From Limnohabitans sp. (GTDB lineage Bacteria > Bacteroidota > Bacteroidia > Flavobacteriales > Flavobacteriaceae): a DNA stretch of 64,000 nucleotides. The stretch is taken from the NCBI GenBank assembly GCA_030053945.1, contig JASGCW010000004.1, forward strand, positions 49,938 through 113,937. Reading direction: 5' to 3'. The stretch's first letter is position 1. Every line of letters starts with the position of its first letter. The translations under genes were made by a program, and so were the position numbers. The notes beneath the pieces were generated by a model that did not search any database, was not told where the DNA came from, and saw only the letters and a list, made by a program, of their open reading frames with translations. Of this stretch, positions 1 through 8,249 are shown in pieces.

Positions 1-1
1 T

Positions 2-1714
2 GCAGGTTTCGGTATTTTATTTTCTATTGTAGGAACTATGCTGGTGAAAATCTCAAGTGACGACGCAAAGGAAGCCCAAGTTCAAAAAGCATTGAATATT
101 GGTAACTGGGTTTCGATTACTTTAACTGCTGTATCATGTTTCTTTTTAGTGCAACATATGTTGCCAGAGGTAATGACAATGGAATTCTTTGGTGAAGGAG
201 CACAACAAATATCTTCTATGAGGGTGTTTTATGCAACATTGATAGGGCTTTTTGTGGGTGGAGCTATTTCATCAGTTACAGAATACTACACAGGATTAGG
301 GACAAAACCAGTTTTGGCTATTGTTCAAAAATCATCAACAGGAGCGGGAACAAATGTAATTGCTGGTTTGGCAACAGGAATGATTTCAACTTTTCCAACT
401 GTATTATTGTTTGCAGGTGCAATTTGGGCAACCTATGCATTAGCAGGGTTTTATGGAGTAGCTTTAGCAGCTTCAGCAATGATGGCAACAACCGCAATGC
501 AATTAGCTATTGATGCTTTTGGACCAATTTCTGATAATGCTGGAGGTATAGCCGAAATGAGTGAATTACCTAAAGAGGTTCGTACTCGTACAGATATTTT
601 GGACTCAGTAGGAAATACTACAGCAGCTACTGGAAAAGGTTTTGCTATCGCTTCAGCAGCATTGACATCGTTGGCTTTATTTGCTGCCTATGTGACTTTT
701 ACGGGTATTGACGGGATTAATATTTTTAAAGCTCCAGTTTTAGCAATGTTGTTTGTGGGTGGAATGATACCTGTAGTTTTCTCTGCTTTAGCAATGAATT
801 CTGTTGGAAAAGCTGCAATGGATATGGTATATGAAGTGCGTCGTCAGTTCAAAGAAATTCCAGGAATTATGGAAGGAACAGGCAAACCCCAATATGGGAA
901 ATGTGTGGAGATTTCGACTAAAGCAGCATTACGTGAAATGATGTTGCCAGGTATTTTAACAATAGGTTTTCCTATTGCAATTGTGTTAGTTGGTAAATTA
1001 GTATATGGAAGCAACAATCAGTTAATAGCTGAAATGCTTGGAGGATATATGGCTGGAGTAACAGTTTCTGGTGTGCTATGGGCGGTATTCCAAAATAATG
1101 CAGGTGGGGCTTGGGATAATGCAAAAAAATCTTTTGAAGCAGGTGTTATGATTAATGGCGAAATGACTTACAAAGGTTCAGATGCTCATAAAGCAGCTGT
1201 GACAGGTGATACTGTGGGAGATCCGTTTAAAGATACTTCTGGACCATCAATGAATATTTTAATCAAATTGACTTGCTTGATTGGTTTAGTTATTGCTCCT
1301 ATATTAGGTTCTGGACATTCTGAAGGAATGGGTGTCAAAGAAGATTGTTGTGTAAAAAAAGAAAATGTATGTAAAGAATCCAAATGTGATTTGTCAAAGT
1401 GCGCTACAATGACTAAAGAGGAATGTGCTAAAATGTGTGAAGACAATGGTTGCTCTGACGAATGTAAAGAGAAATGTTTGTCACAATATGATGCAAACGG
1501 CAAATATGTTGGTGATAAGGCTGAAGTAATGAAATGTGGTAAATGCGATATGAGCAAATGTGCTACAATGACAAAGGATGAATGTGCTAAAATGTGTGAT
1601 GAGAATGGTTGTTCTCCTGAAGAAAAAGAAAAATGTTTGTCTATGTATGATGAAAATGGAAAGTTTATAGATGATAAATCAAGTGAAAAATCTTGTTGTT
1701 CAGCTAAGAAATGA
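2..1714 (+). CDS. hppA: Membrane-bound ion-pumping pyrophosphatase, C-terminal part, with Cys-rich tail
   Basis: Partial gene: the frame is open from base 2, so the true start lies upstream of the window. It hydrolyses pyrophosphate and pumps Na+ and/or H+ across the inner membrane. Visible family features are several membrane helices, the SDNAGGIAEM motif, GNTTAATGKGFAI (an Ala where K+-independent enzymes have Lys, so probably the K+-dependent type), and the C-terminal GGAWDNAKK and GDTVGDPFKDTSGPS motifs. After the last helix (IGLVIAPIL, about base 1300) the protein continues for about 125 residues. This hydrophilic tail contains two imperfect 53-residue repeats (bases 1382-1540 and 1541 to about 1690) rich in Cys, Lys and Asp/Glu, ending SCCSAKK. 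The tail is not part of the standard enzyme. Family call is firm; the tail's role is unknown. Confidence 0.96.
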   Translation, partial: AGFGILFSIVGTMLVKISSDDAKEAQVQKALNIGNWVSITLTAVSCFFLVQHMLPEVMTMEFFGEGAQQISSMRVFYATLIGLFVGGAISSVTEYYTGLGTKPVLAIVQKSSTGAGTNVIAGLATGMISTFPTVLLFAGAIWATYALAGFYGVALAASAMMATTAMQLAIDAFGPISDNAGGIAEMSELPKEVRTRTDILDSVGNTTAATGKGFAIASAALTSLALFAAYVTFTGIDGINIFKAPVLAMLFVGGMIPVVFSALAMNSVGKAAMDMVYEVRRQFKEIPGIMEGTGKPQYGKCVEISTKAALREMMLPGILTIGFPIAIVLVGKLVYGSNNQLIAEMLGGYMAGVTVSGVLWAVFQNNAGGAWDNAKKSFEAGVMINGEMTYKGSDAHKAAVTGDTVGDPFKDTSGPSMNILIKLTCLIGLVIAPILGSGHSEGMGVKEDCCVKKENVCKESKCDLSKCATMTKEECAKMCEDNGCSDECKEKCLSQYDANGKYVGDKAEVMKCGKCDMSKCATMTKDECAKMCDENGCSPEEKEKCLSMYDENGKFIDDKSSEKSCCSAKK

Positions 1715-1720
1715 TAAATA

Positions 1721-1748
1721 AAAACTCCTTCTTTTAGAAGGAGTTTTT
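1721..1748 (+). terminator. Intrinsic terminator of hppA
   Basis: AACTCCTTC and GAAGGAGTT form a 9-bp stem around a TTTTA loop, followed by a T run. It begins 7 nt after the hppA stop. Confidence 0.9.
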
Positions 1749-1853
1749 TTATGTTTTGAGATGTTGTTTTTTAAACAGCTTTGTGTTTAATAGAATATTA
1801 TATAAATAACATTAAGATAATTCTTACTTAATGATATTCTGTAAGTAACTTTT

Positions 1854-1861
1854 TAAGTTTG
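1854..1861 (+). promoter_or_regulatory. -7 box for the small secreted protein gene
   Basis: TAAGTTTG matches the Bacteroidota TAnnTTTG -7 consensus. It overlaps the in-frame TTG at 1859, which would therefore lie upstream of the transcription start. This favours the ATG at 1883 as the real start. Confidence 0.6.
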
Positions 1862-1882
1862 CTAAACTTTAAACAAACAACG

Positions 1883-2344
1883 ATGAACTTAAAAAGATTT
1901 TTTTTATTAGTATTAGTATTTGCAGGAATGCATACTTATTCCCAAAAGTGGAACTTTCTTTCGGAAATTTCAAAGATCAACAGTGTTAATTATCACTTGT
2001 GGGTTTCTGGAGTTAAAGGTGGAGGTAGTGGAGCAAACTTTACAATTACTTTAAAAGAACCTATGGTAGGTTTAGAACTGGAGAAAATGTTGTATAATTC
2101 ACAATTAGCAGAGTTTAGAACAAATGATGGGTTAGTTTATACTACTAGTTATTACTATCCTAGTGATGACGAACCTGTTTTTGAACCTAAAGAAGATGCC
2201 GATAGACAGCGAACAAATTCTTGTGCAGACGATAAAAAAGCTTCAAGGGGTACTTATATAAGACTTTATTTTAGATTACCTAATGGTTTTTATTTAGTTA
2301 AAAGATTTTTTGCACAAGAGTTGAGTACGGTTTTTTATCCATAA
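1883..2344 (+). CDS. Small secreted protein of unknown function
   Basis: A 153-residue protein that I do not recognise. It begins with a clear signal peptide (MNLKRFFLLVLVFAGMHTYS, cleavage probably just before QKW). The mature part is short, with mixed beta-type sequence and one Cys in the segment DRQRTNSCADDKK. I chose the ATG at 1883 because an upstream TTG in the same frame falls in the -7 box and would spoil the signal peptide. It is a single-gene unit between the hppA terminator and a long bidirectional terminator. Envelope or periplasmic location is inferred only from the signal peptide. Confidence 0.7.
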   Translation: MNLKRFFLLVLVFAGMHTYSQKWNFLSEISKINSVNYHLWVSGVKGGGSGANFTITLKEPMVGLELEKMLYNSQLAEFRTNDGLVYTTSYYYPSDDEPVFEPKEDADRQRTNSCADDKKASRGTYIRLYFRLPNGFYLVKRFFAQELSTVFYP

Positions 2345-2359
2345 AATAATTTATAATAA

Positions 2360-2400
2360 CAAACAACAATGCCTTCTTTTAAAGAAGGCATTGTTGTTTG
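2360..2400. terminator. Long perfect hairpin between convergent genes
   Basis: A 17-bp perfect stem (CAAACAACAATGCCTTC with its complement) closes on a short loop between the + strand small protein and the - strand kinase gene. It probably acts as a bidirectional terminator. Confidence 0.8.
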
Positions 2401-2412
2401 AATTCTTTAATG

Positions 2413-3027
2413 TTAAAACAAACCATTAATTTCAGCATCAATTTTATTAATAATCATACCTAAATCTTCAGGGTTGTCCACAAAGTTTATGTTGTCAACA
2501 TCAATGATTAATAATTTACCTTTGTTATAGGTTTGAATCCAACCTTCATAACGTTCATTTAATCGGCTTAAATAATCTATCGAAATTGTATTTTCATATT
2601 CACGACCGCGTTTGTGAATTTGTCCTACCAAATTAGGAATTGAACTTCTTAGGTAGATTAATAAATCAGGAGGGCCAACTAAGTTTTCCATCAATTCGAA
2701 TAATGATGTGTAATTCTCATAATCACGATTACTCATAAGTCCCATTGCGTGAAGATTAGGGGCAAAAATATGAGCATCTTCATAAATGGTTCTATCTTGG
2801 ATTATTTTTTTTCCACTTTGTCTTATTTTTAAAATCTGGCGAAAACGACTATTCAAAAAATAAATCTGAAGGTTAAAACTCCATCTGTCCATCGAATGGT
2901 AGAAATCGTCTAGATAAGGATTTTCGTCCACATCTTCAAAGTGTGGCTCCCATTTAAAATGTTTTGATAATAGTCTGGTCAAAGTTGTTTTTCCGGCCCC
3001 TATATTTCCTGCAACTGCTATATGCAT
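2413..3027 (-). CDS. Deoxynucleoside kinase family protein
   Basis: A 204-residue salvage kinase that phosphorylates deoxynucleosides (dA, dG or dC type) in the cytoplasm using ATP. The P-loop GNIGAGKT is at residues 7-14. The acidic base EDVDENPYLDDFY matches the substrate-binding E..EN...L region, and QDRTIYED is the family DR(T/S) motif with its following acidic residues. A LID-like RGREYE lies near residue 140. The length fits the dCK/dGK family. Its start overlaps the stop of the upstream gene in a TAATG, so the two are probably translationally coupled. The exact nucleoside preference cannot be read from the sequence. Confidence 0.9.
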   Translation of the reverse strand: MHIAVAGNIGAGKTTLTRLLSKHFKWEPHFEDVDENPYLDDFYHSMDRWSFNLQIYFLNSRFRQILKIRQSGKKIIQDRTIYEDAHIFAPNLHAMGLMSNRDYENYTSLFELMENLVGPPDLLIYLRSSIPNLVGQIHKRGREYENTISIDYLSRLNERYEGWIQTYNKGKLLIIDVDNINFVDNPEDLGMIINKIDAEINGLF

Positions 3028-3824
3028 TATGGTAAATTAATTTTATAATTAGTTAATCCTTCTGTGGTAAAAATAGCTAAATTTTGGTTTTTGTAATGAA
3101 AACTTAGAAAGCTTTTTTGAACAATTTCTATAGGGTAGGAAATTTTCTTTTTGAAGTTAAATAGGGTTAATGTTTTATCCTTCTCATAAATCAAAAAATC
3201 ATCATCACTGCTAGAAATAGTATCAAAGGAAGGGATTTTTCCTAAATAACTTTTTTTGCCAAAAATATCTGAAGCGAAAAAATTATTATCGGTATCTATC
3301 CAGAAAAAGTTATTGAAGGTACTCCAGTAATTTTTAATAGTTTTGTCGAAAGTTATTCCAATATATCTGAAAGTGTTATTTTGAAAATTGTAAATTCCTA
3401 GCTGTTGATTGAGTTGATTGAAAATCCAATAGGAATTTTGAGAGGCTGTGCCAGTAGCTCCTAAAAGTATTTCTGAATTTATTTCGTTAAAATTAATTTT
3501 TCTAATTTCATTGAGTTGACTATCCAAAGCAATTATCGTATTAAAGCTTTCATAAAAGACTATTACACGTAAGGGATTTTGTAAATCTACTTTGGTTATT
3601 TTTCCTAGACTGATGTTTTGATATTCGAATTTTAAATTGTTGTTGGTTTTTATTAATTTATTTTGATTTATAAAATAATGAAAACCAAGGTCATCGTTTC
3701 CTATATATATGTCTGCATTGATGATAATTGAATCATTTAGATGTTCTTCAATGCTTATTTTGTTTTCTTGCGAAAAGGTAAGAAATGAAGTGAAGATTGA
3801 AATTAATAAAATGATTTTTTTCAT
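3027..3824 (-). CDS. Secreted protein, propeller-like, unknown function
   Basis: A 265-residue protein with an N-terminal signal peptide (MKKIILLISIFTSFLTFSQ). The mature part has repeated short beta-strand-like stretches with aromatic and Asn-rich turns, such as NFFWIDTDNNFFASDI and NQQLGIYNFQNNTFRYIG, which suggests a small beta-propeller. That fold is an inference. It has no enzyme motif that I can see. It is the first gene of a two-gene unit and overlaps the deoxynucleoside kinase start by one base. A functional link with the kinase is not evident. Confidence 0.75.
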   Translation of the reverse strand: MKKIILLISIFTSFLTFSQENKISIEEHLNDSIIINADIYIGNDDLGFHYFINQNKLIKTNNNLKFEYQNISLGKITKVDLQNPLRVIVFYESFNTIIALDSQLNEIRKINFNEINSEILLGATGTASQNSYWIFNQLNQQLGIYNFQNNTFRYIGITFDKTIKNYWSTFNNFFWIDTDNNFFASDIFGKKSYLGKIPSFDTISSSDDDFLIYEKDKTLTLFNFKKKISYPIEIVQKSFLSFHYKNQNLAIFTTEGLTNYKINLP

Positions 3825-3947
3825 AAAACTAAATTACAATTAAACTTTTAATAATTTTAGTAGTCTGACTGAAAACAATTTTGTAATAATAATATTCGTA
3901 ACAAAATTTTAAAAAAGCGACATATACATTAAATAAAAATTTTTATT

Positions 3948-4031
3948 ATGAAATCGCCACTAACAATAGGTTTGTTGAAAACAATTGAAAAATCATCGAA
4001 CACCGATAAAAATAAATTCAATGTGAGATAA
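3948..4031 (+). CDS. Possible 27-residue leader peptide inside the repeat
   Basis: The frame opens at ATG 3948 and stops at TAA 4029-4031. The peptide is Lys/Ser/Thr-rich, with no signal sequence and no run of one amino acid typical of an attenuator. Its reading frame is preserved in the other copies (24 and 52 codons), which is the only support for translation. It could equally be non-coding repeat DNA. Confidence 0.35.
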   Translation: MKSPLTIGLLKTIEKSSNTDKNKFNVR

Positions 4032-4092
4032 ACACCAATGAAGATAAGGCGATACCATATGACAAATGAAAAACAAATAATTATTTACATAT
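3948..4092 (+). repeat. Leader-ORF repeat, copy 1, ending at the start codon of the GLPGLI gene
   Basis: This segment is near-identical to two tandem copies on the minus strand at 44483-44770. It starts with ATGAAATCGCC and ends in TTACATATG, where the final ATG (4091) is the start of the downstream secreted-protein gene. It contains a 27-codon ORF (3948-4031, beginning MKSPLTIGLLKTIEKSS). The longest copy continues this frame to 52 codons; here one base change (AGATAA against AGAAAA) makes an early stop, and a 27-nt internal segment is absent. Confidence 0.8.
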
Positions 4093-4993
4093 GAAAAATA
4101 TTTTAGCTATCATAGTTTTTGTTTTTTCTTCGATGATTTCTATTGCTCAAGATTTTCAAGGAATGGCAGTTTATGAGTCGAAAACTAGTAGTGCCGAGTT
4201 CAAGTCTCGAATGGAGGGGAATAAAGACATTACTCCAGAGATGAGAAAAATGATTGAAGAAAGGATGAAGAAAATGTTTGAAAAAACATTTATACTTAAT
4301 TTCGATAAAACAGCTTCAATTTATAAAGAAGAAGAAAAATTAGATGCTCCTACTGCACAAGCAGGAGGTATGCGTATGATGGGGTCTTTTATGGGAGGCG
4401 GAGGAACGCATTATAAAAATTTAAAAGCACAAACGTACACAGTCGATAAAGAAATGATGGGTAAAGAGTTTTTAGTACAGGATGCTTTACCTAAAATAGA
4501 ATGGAAATTGACTCAAGAAACTAAAGAAATAGGTGGGTATATGTGTTTTAAAGCAACTGCTAAGCAGGAAGCAAGTCAATCTGATTTTAGAAACTTCAAA
4601 ATGCGAAAAAAAGAAGAAAATGCTGAAAATAAGTCTGCTGAGCAGAAACCAGCTGGTGGAAATAGAGTAATTAGTATGACAGATGGTGAAATTCCTAAAG
4701 AAATTGAAATTACTGCTTGGTACACTCCAGATATACCTATTAGTAATGGACCTGAAAATTATCAAGGTTTACCTGGTTTGATTTTAGAGGTTAGTGCTGG
4801 TAAAACAACTGTTTTGTGTTCTAAAATTGTGCTTAATGTAAAGGATAAAAAAGAAATTAAAGCGCCTACAACGGGAAAGATTGTCACCCAAAAAGAATAT
4901 GACGAAACAATGAAGAAAAAAATGGAAGAGATGAGGGAGATGTATCAATCACGTTCAGGTAATGGAGGAGGTTTTCATATGAGAGGTAATTAA
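4091..4993 (+). CDS. GLPGLI family secreted protein
   Basis: A 300-residue protein with a signal peptide (MKNILAIIVFVFSSMISIAQ). It carries the family-defining sequence YQGLPGLILEV (about residue 230), preceded by AWYTPDIPISNGPENY. This family is widespread in Bacteroidota envelopes but has no established biochemical role. It contains a Met/Gly-rich segment (MRMMGSFMGGGG) and a charged, low-complexity C-terminus. It starts exactly at the end of a repeat that recurs upstream of another secreted-protein gene. A second GLPGLI gene lies at 7286 beyond a two-component system, so the three loci are probably functionally related. Confidence 0.92.
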   Translation: MKNILAIIVFVFSSMISIAQDFQGMAVYESKTSSAEFKSRMEGNKDITPEMRKMIEERMKKMFEKTFILNFDKTASIYKEEEKLDAPTAQAGGMRMMGSFMGGGGTHYKNLKAQTYTVDKEMMGKEFLVQDALPKIEWKLTQETKEIGGYMCFKATAKQEASQSDFRNFKMRKKEENAENKSAEQKPAGGNRVISMTDGEIPKEIEITAWYTPDIPISNGPENYQGLPGLILEVSAGKTTVLCSKIVLNVKDKKEIKAPTTGKIVTQKEYDETMKKKMEEMREMYQSRSGNGGGFHMRGN

Positions 4994-5002
4994 ACAAATT
5001 TA

Positions 5003-5038
5003 AAATCCCAATATGCTAAAGTGATATTGGGATTTTTA
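5003..5038. terminator. Bidirectional terminator between GLPGLI gene and response regulator
   Basis: AAATCCCAATAT pairs with ATATTGGGATTT to make a 12-bp stem with a T run on one side and an A run on the other. The response regulator stop codon lies in its 3' flank. Confidence 0.85.
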
Positions 5039-5713
5039 GCAAATTAATTTGTACCCTTCGTTGCGGCTATTTATTATTTGGACATTTTCGTCTTCACTAA
5101 GTTTTTTTCTAAGTTTAGTTATAAAAACATCCATACTTCTGCTCGAGAAAAAATCATCATTTTTCCAAAGTTTTCTCAAGATGATGTTTTTGTCGATAGT
5201 TTCATTTTTATTACAGTATAATAAATAAAGCAATTCAGATTCTCGATTGGTTAAAGTTTGTGAGTTGTTATTAAGATTTAAGGTTTGCTTAGTGTAATTG
5301 AAAATGTAAGTGCCTATTTCGAGTGTTTGGGTTTCGTTAATGATTTTTATTCTATTTAAAAGGGACAAACATCTTACGATTAATTCTTCCATACTAAATG
5401 GTTTTTTTAGGTAATCATTGCCGCCTATTTTAAATCCTTCTACAACATCTTGTACTTGCGATTTTGCTGTTAAAAATAGAATTGGAATATGCTTGTTTAT
5501 TTTTCTAATTTCTGAAGCAAGTGTAAAACCATCTTTTTTGGGCATCATAACATCTAAGATGATTATCTCAAATTCTTTCTCAAGGAAAAACTTAAATGCC
5601 TCATCGCCATCTTTACAAAGAGTTACTTCAAAATCTCTAGTTTCTAAACTTTCTTTGATAATTATTCCTAGCGATAATTCATCTTCAGCAAGTAGTAGTT
5701 TTATCTTATTCAT
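5036..5713 (-). CDS. OmpR-family DNA-binding response regulator
   Basis: A 225-residue regulator. The receiver domain has the acidic pair (AEDE), the phosphoacceptor D54 in IIILDVMMPKKDGF and the conserved Lys in NDYLKKPFS. The C-terminal winged-helix domain (about residues 130-225) shows LTNRESELLYLL and VFITKLRKKLSED, typical of OmpR/PhoB-type DNA binding. The gene is transcribed with the histidine kinase, whose end overlaps its start by 8 nt, so it is the cognate regulator. Divergent and adjacent GLPGLI genes are likely targets or partners, but no operator can be identified. Confidence 0.95.
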   Translation of the reverse strand: MNKIKLLLAEDELSLGIIIKESLETRDFEVTLCKDGDEAFKFFLEKEFEIIILDVMMPKKDGFTLASEIRKINKHIPILFLTAKSQVQDVVEGFKIGGNDYLKKPFSMEELIVRCLSLLNRIKIINETQTLEIGTYIFNYTKQTLNLNNNSQTLTNRESELLYLLYCNKNETIDKNIILRKLWKNDDFFSSRSMDVFITKLRKKLSEDENVQIINSRNEGYKLIC

Positions 5714-7163
5714 TTTTTGGTAAATTTAATATGAAACTTGTGCCTTCTTTTGTTTTTAGAATTATATTTCCATTATGTTTTTTTATAATTTGTCTGCAAT
5801 AATATAAACCTATTCCAAAACCTTTTATATCATGAATATTACCTTTAGGAATACGATAAAATTTTTCAAAAATTTTCTCTCTATGTTCTTTAGGGATTTT
5901 TTGCCCATTATCTTTGACGATAACTTCAATAGTAATGTTATTTGAACTTATAGATATTTCTATTTTGTTTCCGCCATATTTTACTGCATTGTCAATTAAG
6001 TTAATAATGCAGTTTTCAAAGTGAAAAGGATCAACTTTAGCAAAAATATCTTCTTCGGGTTTAAAAGAAATTTCTTTTTCGGATGTGTTTATAAGTTTAC
6101 TTTCTACAACTGTTGTGATCAATTGGGTGATATTTATAAGTTCGTAGTTTAAAACTATTTCATCAGTATGTAATGTAGCAGTTTCTAGTAGTTTTTCAAC
6201 CATATTCTCTAGTTTGTGGAGCTGACTAGTTGAAATTTGCAAATATCTGTTTGTTTTATCAGTATCATTAATAGAATTAAAATGTTTTATTCCTTCAATG
6301 GCTGCATTTATAGTTGTTATGGGGGTTTTGAACTCATGGGTAATATTGCTTATAAGGTCATTTTTTATTTCATCGGCTTTTTTTTGCTTGTTTATTGTCT
6401 TTAATAAATAGAATAAGCAGAATATTACTGAAATTGAAAGAATAAATGATAATACTATTTCAAATAATCCTCTTTTTAGTATGAGAAAGAATGGATAATA
6501 AAAAGCTATTTCAATTTTAGCGTTTTTAGGTAAATAGTTGGAGTTGGAAATATAGTTGTAATTTAACTCTTCAATGTTGGTTTTTGGATAGCATCTTTTA
6601 GAACCATTTTTTTTATTGAATTCTGTAATTGTAAATGGAATATCAATTTTTTTTCTTGTTAGTTCCTCTTTTATAATGGAGTTTAATTTTAGTAGTCTTA
6701 TAGAATCTTTAGTTAATGAAATGGCAATTTTTTTTGCAAGCATACTTATTTGGTCAAAATTTATTCCATAATCAGTAGCATTGGATTGATTTATAAGGAT
6801 GGTGTTTGTAGAATTGTTTTTTTTGGGTGTTGACTTTTTAATCGAATCAAAAAAGTTTTTTAAATCTGTATTTTGAGAAGAAATAGTTATTTTTTTTTCT
6901 TGTTTATCTAAATCTTTGAAATCTTTGTTGTTGTCTTCAGTTTTTAGAATTGTTGAAGATAATGAAGATATAGAAACATTGTTTTTTAAATCGTTTGCAA
7001 AATATTTTTCAATGCTCGATTCAAAAGTTTTATGTACTTCAGTAATCAAATATTCTTTGTTGGTATGGTATTTTTTTATGTTCCAATATACTTGTAATGC
7101 TATCGTCAAGGTGATAACGATGCCAATGAAAATTAATATGATTTTATAATTATTGCGTTTCAT
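5706..7163 (-). CDS. Sensor histidine kinase
   Basis: A 485-residue inner-membrane kinase. TM1 is at about residues 7-28. A periplasmic sensor region of roughly 200 residues follows, then TM2 at about 235-255. The H-box ISNITHEFKTPITT contains H276; the N-box is INLIDNAVKYGG, the G1 box VKDNGQKIP and the G2 region GFGIGLYYC. There is no HAMP domain that I can recognise between TM2 and the H-box. It pairs with the overlapping OmpR-type regulator. The signal is unknown; the flanking GLPGLI and barrel genes suggest envelope sensing. Confidence 0.95.
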   Translation of the reverse strand: MKRNNYKIILIFIGIVITLTIALQVYWNIKKYHTNKEYLITEVHKTFESSIEKYFANDLKNNVSISSLSSTILKTEDNNKDFKDLDKQEKKITISSQNTDLKNFFDSIKKSTPKKNNSTNTILINQSNATDYGINFDQISMLAKKIAISLTKDSIRLLKLNSIIKEELTRKKIDIPFTITEFNKKNGSKRCYPKTNIEELNYNYISNSNYLPKNAKIEIAFYYPFFLILKRGLFEIVLSFILSISVIFCLFYLLKTINKQKKADEIKNDLISNITHEFKTPITTINAAIEGIKHFNSINDTDKTNRYLQISTSQLHKLENMVEKLLETATLHTDEIVLNYELINITQLITTVVESKLINTSEKEISFKPEEDIFAKVDPFHFENCIINLIDNAVKYGGNKIEISISSNNITIEVIVKDNGQKIPKEHREKIFEKFYRIPKGNIHDIKGFGIGLYYCRQIIKKHNGNIILKTKEGTSFILNLPKNE

Positions 7164-7285
7164 TTGACTAAGTTAGTCATAAAAGTATTATGAATAAAGG
7201 AGTTAACAAACGTTAACACTCATTAACTGCTTATAAACATATGAAGTAATTATTTTGTTTTATTCAATATTAAAAATTATTAAAA

Positions 7286-8116
7286 ATGAAAACAAAATTA
7301 ATTCTACTCGCAGTATTATGCTTTCAGCATATGTTTTCTCAGAATTATAAAGGGAAAGCTTTTTATCAAACTAAGATGACAATTCCAAATATTACATCTG
7401 AAGATAAAAATATAACGCCTGAAATAGCCGCATTAATTCAAGAAAAATTGAAAAAGAATTTTGAGAAATCTTTTGTTCTAACGTTTACAAGTTCTGAATC
7501 TCTATATGAAGAGCAAGAAGAACTTGGGAAACAAGATGTAAATTCAGGTATAAACATAATGACTTTTGGAGGTGGAAATAAAGGAAAATTATATAAGAAT
7601 CTGAAAACCAGTATGTCGCTTTCTGAGGAAGATTTGTTTGGAAAGGAGTTTTTAGTTTCAAATCCTCTAGAAAAACTGAATTGGAAAATTACTGGCGAGA
7701 CAAAAAAAATAGGCGATTATTTGTGTCAAAAGGCAATTTGTGTGATACCAGTTACTGCGGAACAACGGAAATTGTATGAGGAAAGAAAAAGGAAGAATTC
7801 AACTAAGAATCATACTTTTATTACGACTGAACCTACAGATGTGAATCTTGTTGCTTGGTTTACATCGGATATTCCTATCAGTAATGGCCCGAATTCATAT
7901 GGTGGTTTGCCAGGCTTAATTCTTGAGTTAAATGATGGAAATACGGTGTATTTGTGCAATAAAATTGTGTTGAATACTAAGGGTGATTTTGAGATTAAAG
8001 TTCCGAATAAAGGTAAAAAAGTAACAAAAAAGGAATTTGATGTACTAATAAAAGAGAAGACAGAAGAAATGACAAGCGGTCGTGGAGATAATGCAATTAT
8101 GAAGGTGATTCGCTAG
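7286..8116 (+). CDS. GLPGLI family secreted protein, second copy
   Basis: A 276-residue paralogue of the gene at 4091. It has a signal peptide (MKTKLILLAVLCFQHMFSQ), the shared blocks NITPEIAALIQEKLKKNFEK and AWFTSDIPISNGPNSYGG, and the signature GLPGLILEL. It is read divergently from the histidine kinase across a 122-nt intergenic gap and is followed at 8250 by a large outer-membrane barrel. That order is a common Bacteroidota arrangement. It probably resides in the periplasm or outer envelope; the molecular role is unknown. Confidence 0.92.
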   Translation: MKTKLILLAVLCFQHMFSQNYKGKAFYQTKMTIPNITSEDKNITPEIAALIQEKLKKNFEKSFVLTFTSSESLYEEQEELGKQDVNSGINIMTFGGGNKGKLYKNLKTSMSLSEEDLFGKEFLVSNPLEKLNWKITGETKKIGDYLCQKAICVIPVTAEQRKLYEERKRKNSTKNHTFITTEPTDVNLVAWFTSDIPISNGPNSYGGLPGLILELNDGNTVYLCNKIVLNTKGDFEIKVPNKGKKVTKKEFDVLIKEKTEEMTSGRGDNAIMKVIR

Positions 8117-8249
8117 GTTGATTCTTAAGTTATATGGATTAATTTAAACTTTTTATATTTTTTTTAGTCTCTATTTGAGTTGATTTTAAACTTAAGCTTT
8201 TTTATAATTTATTATACTAAATAAATCATATAACATATAAATACTATTT

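Noticed and set aside
1186..1557. Minus-strand frame opposite the pyrophosphatase tail
   Set aside because: It exists only because the Cys-rich repeats on the other strand lack stops in this frame; it has no family features and no promoter.
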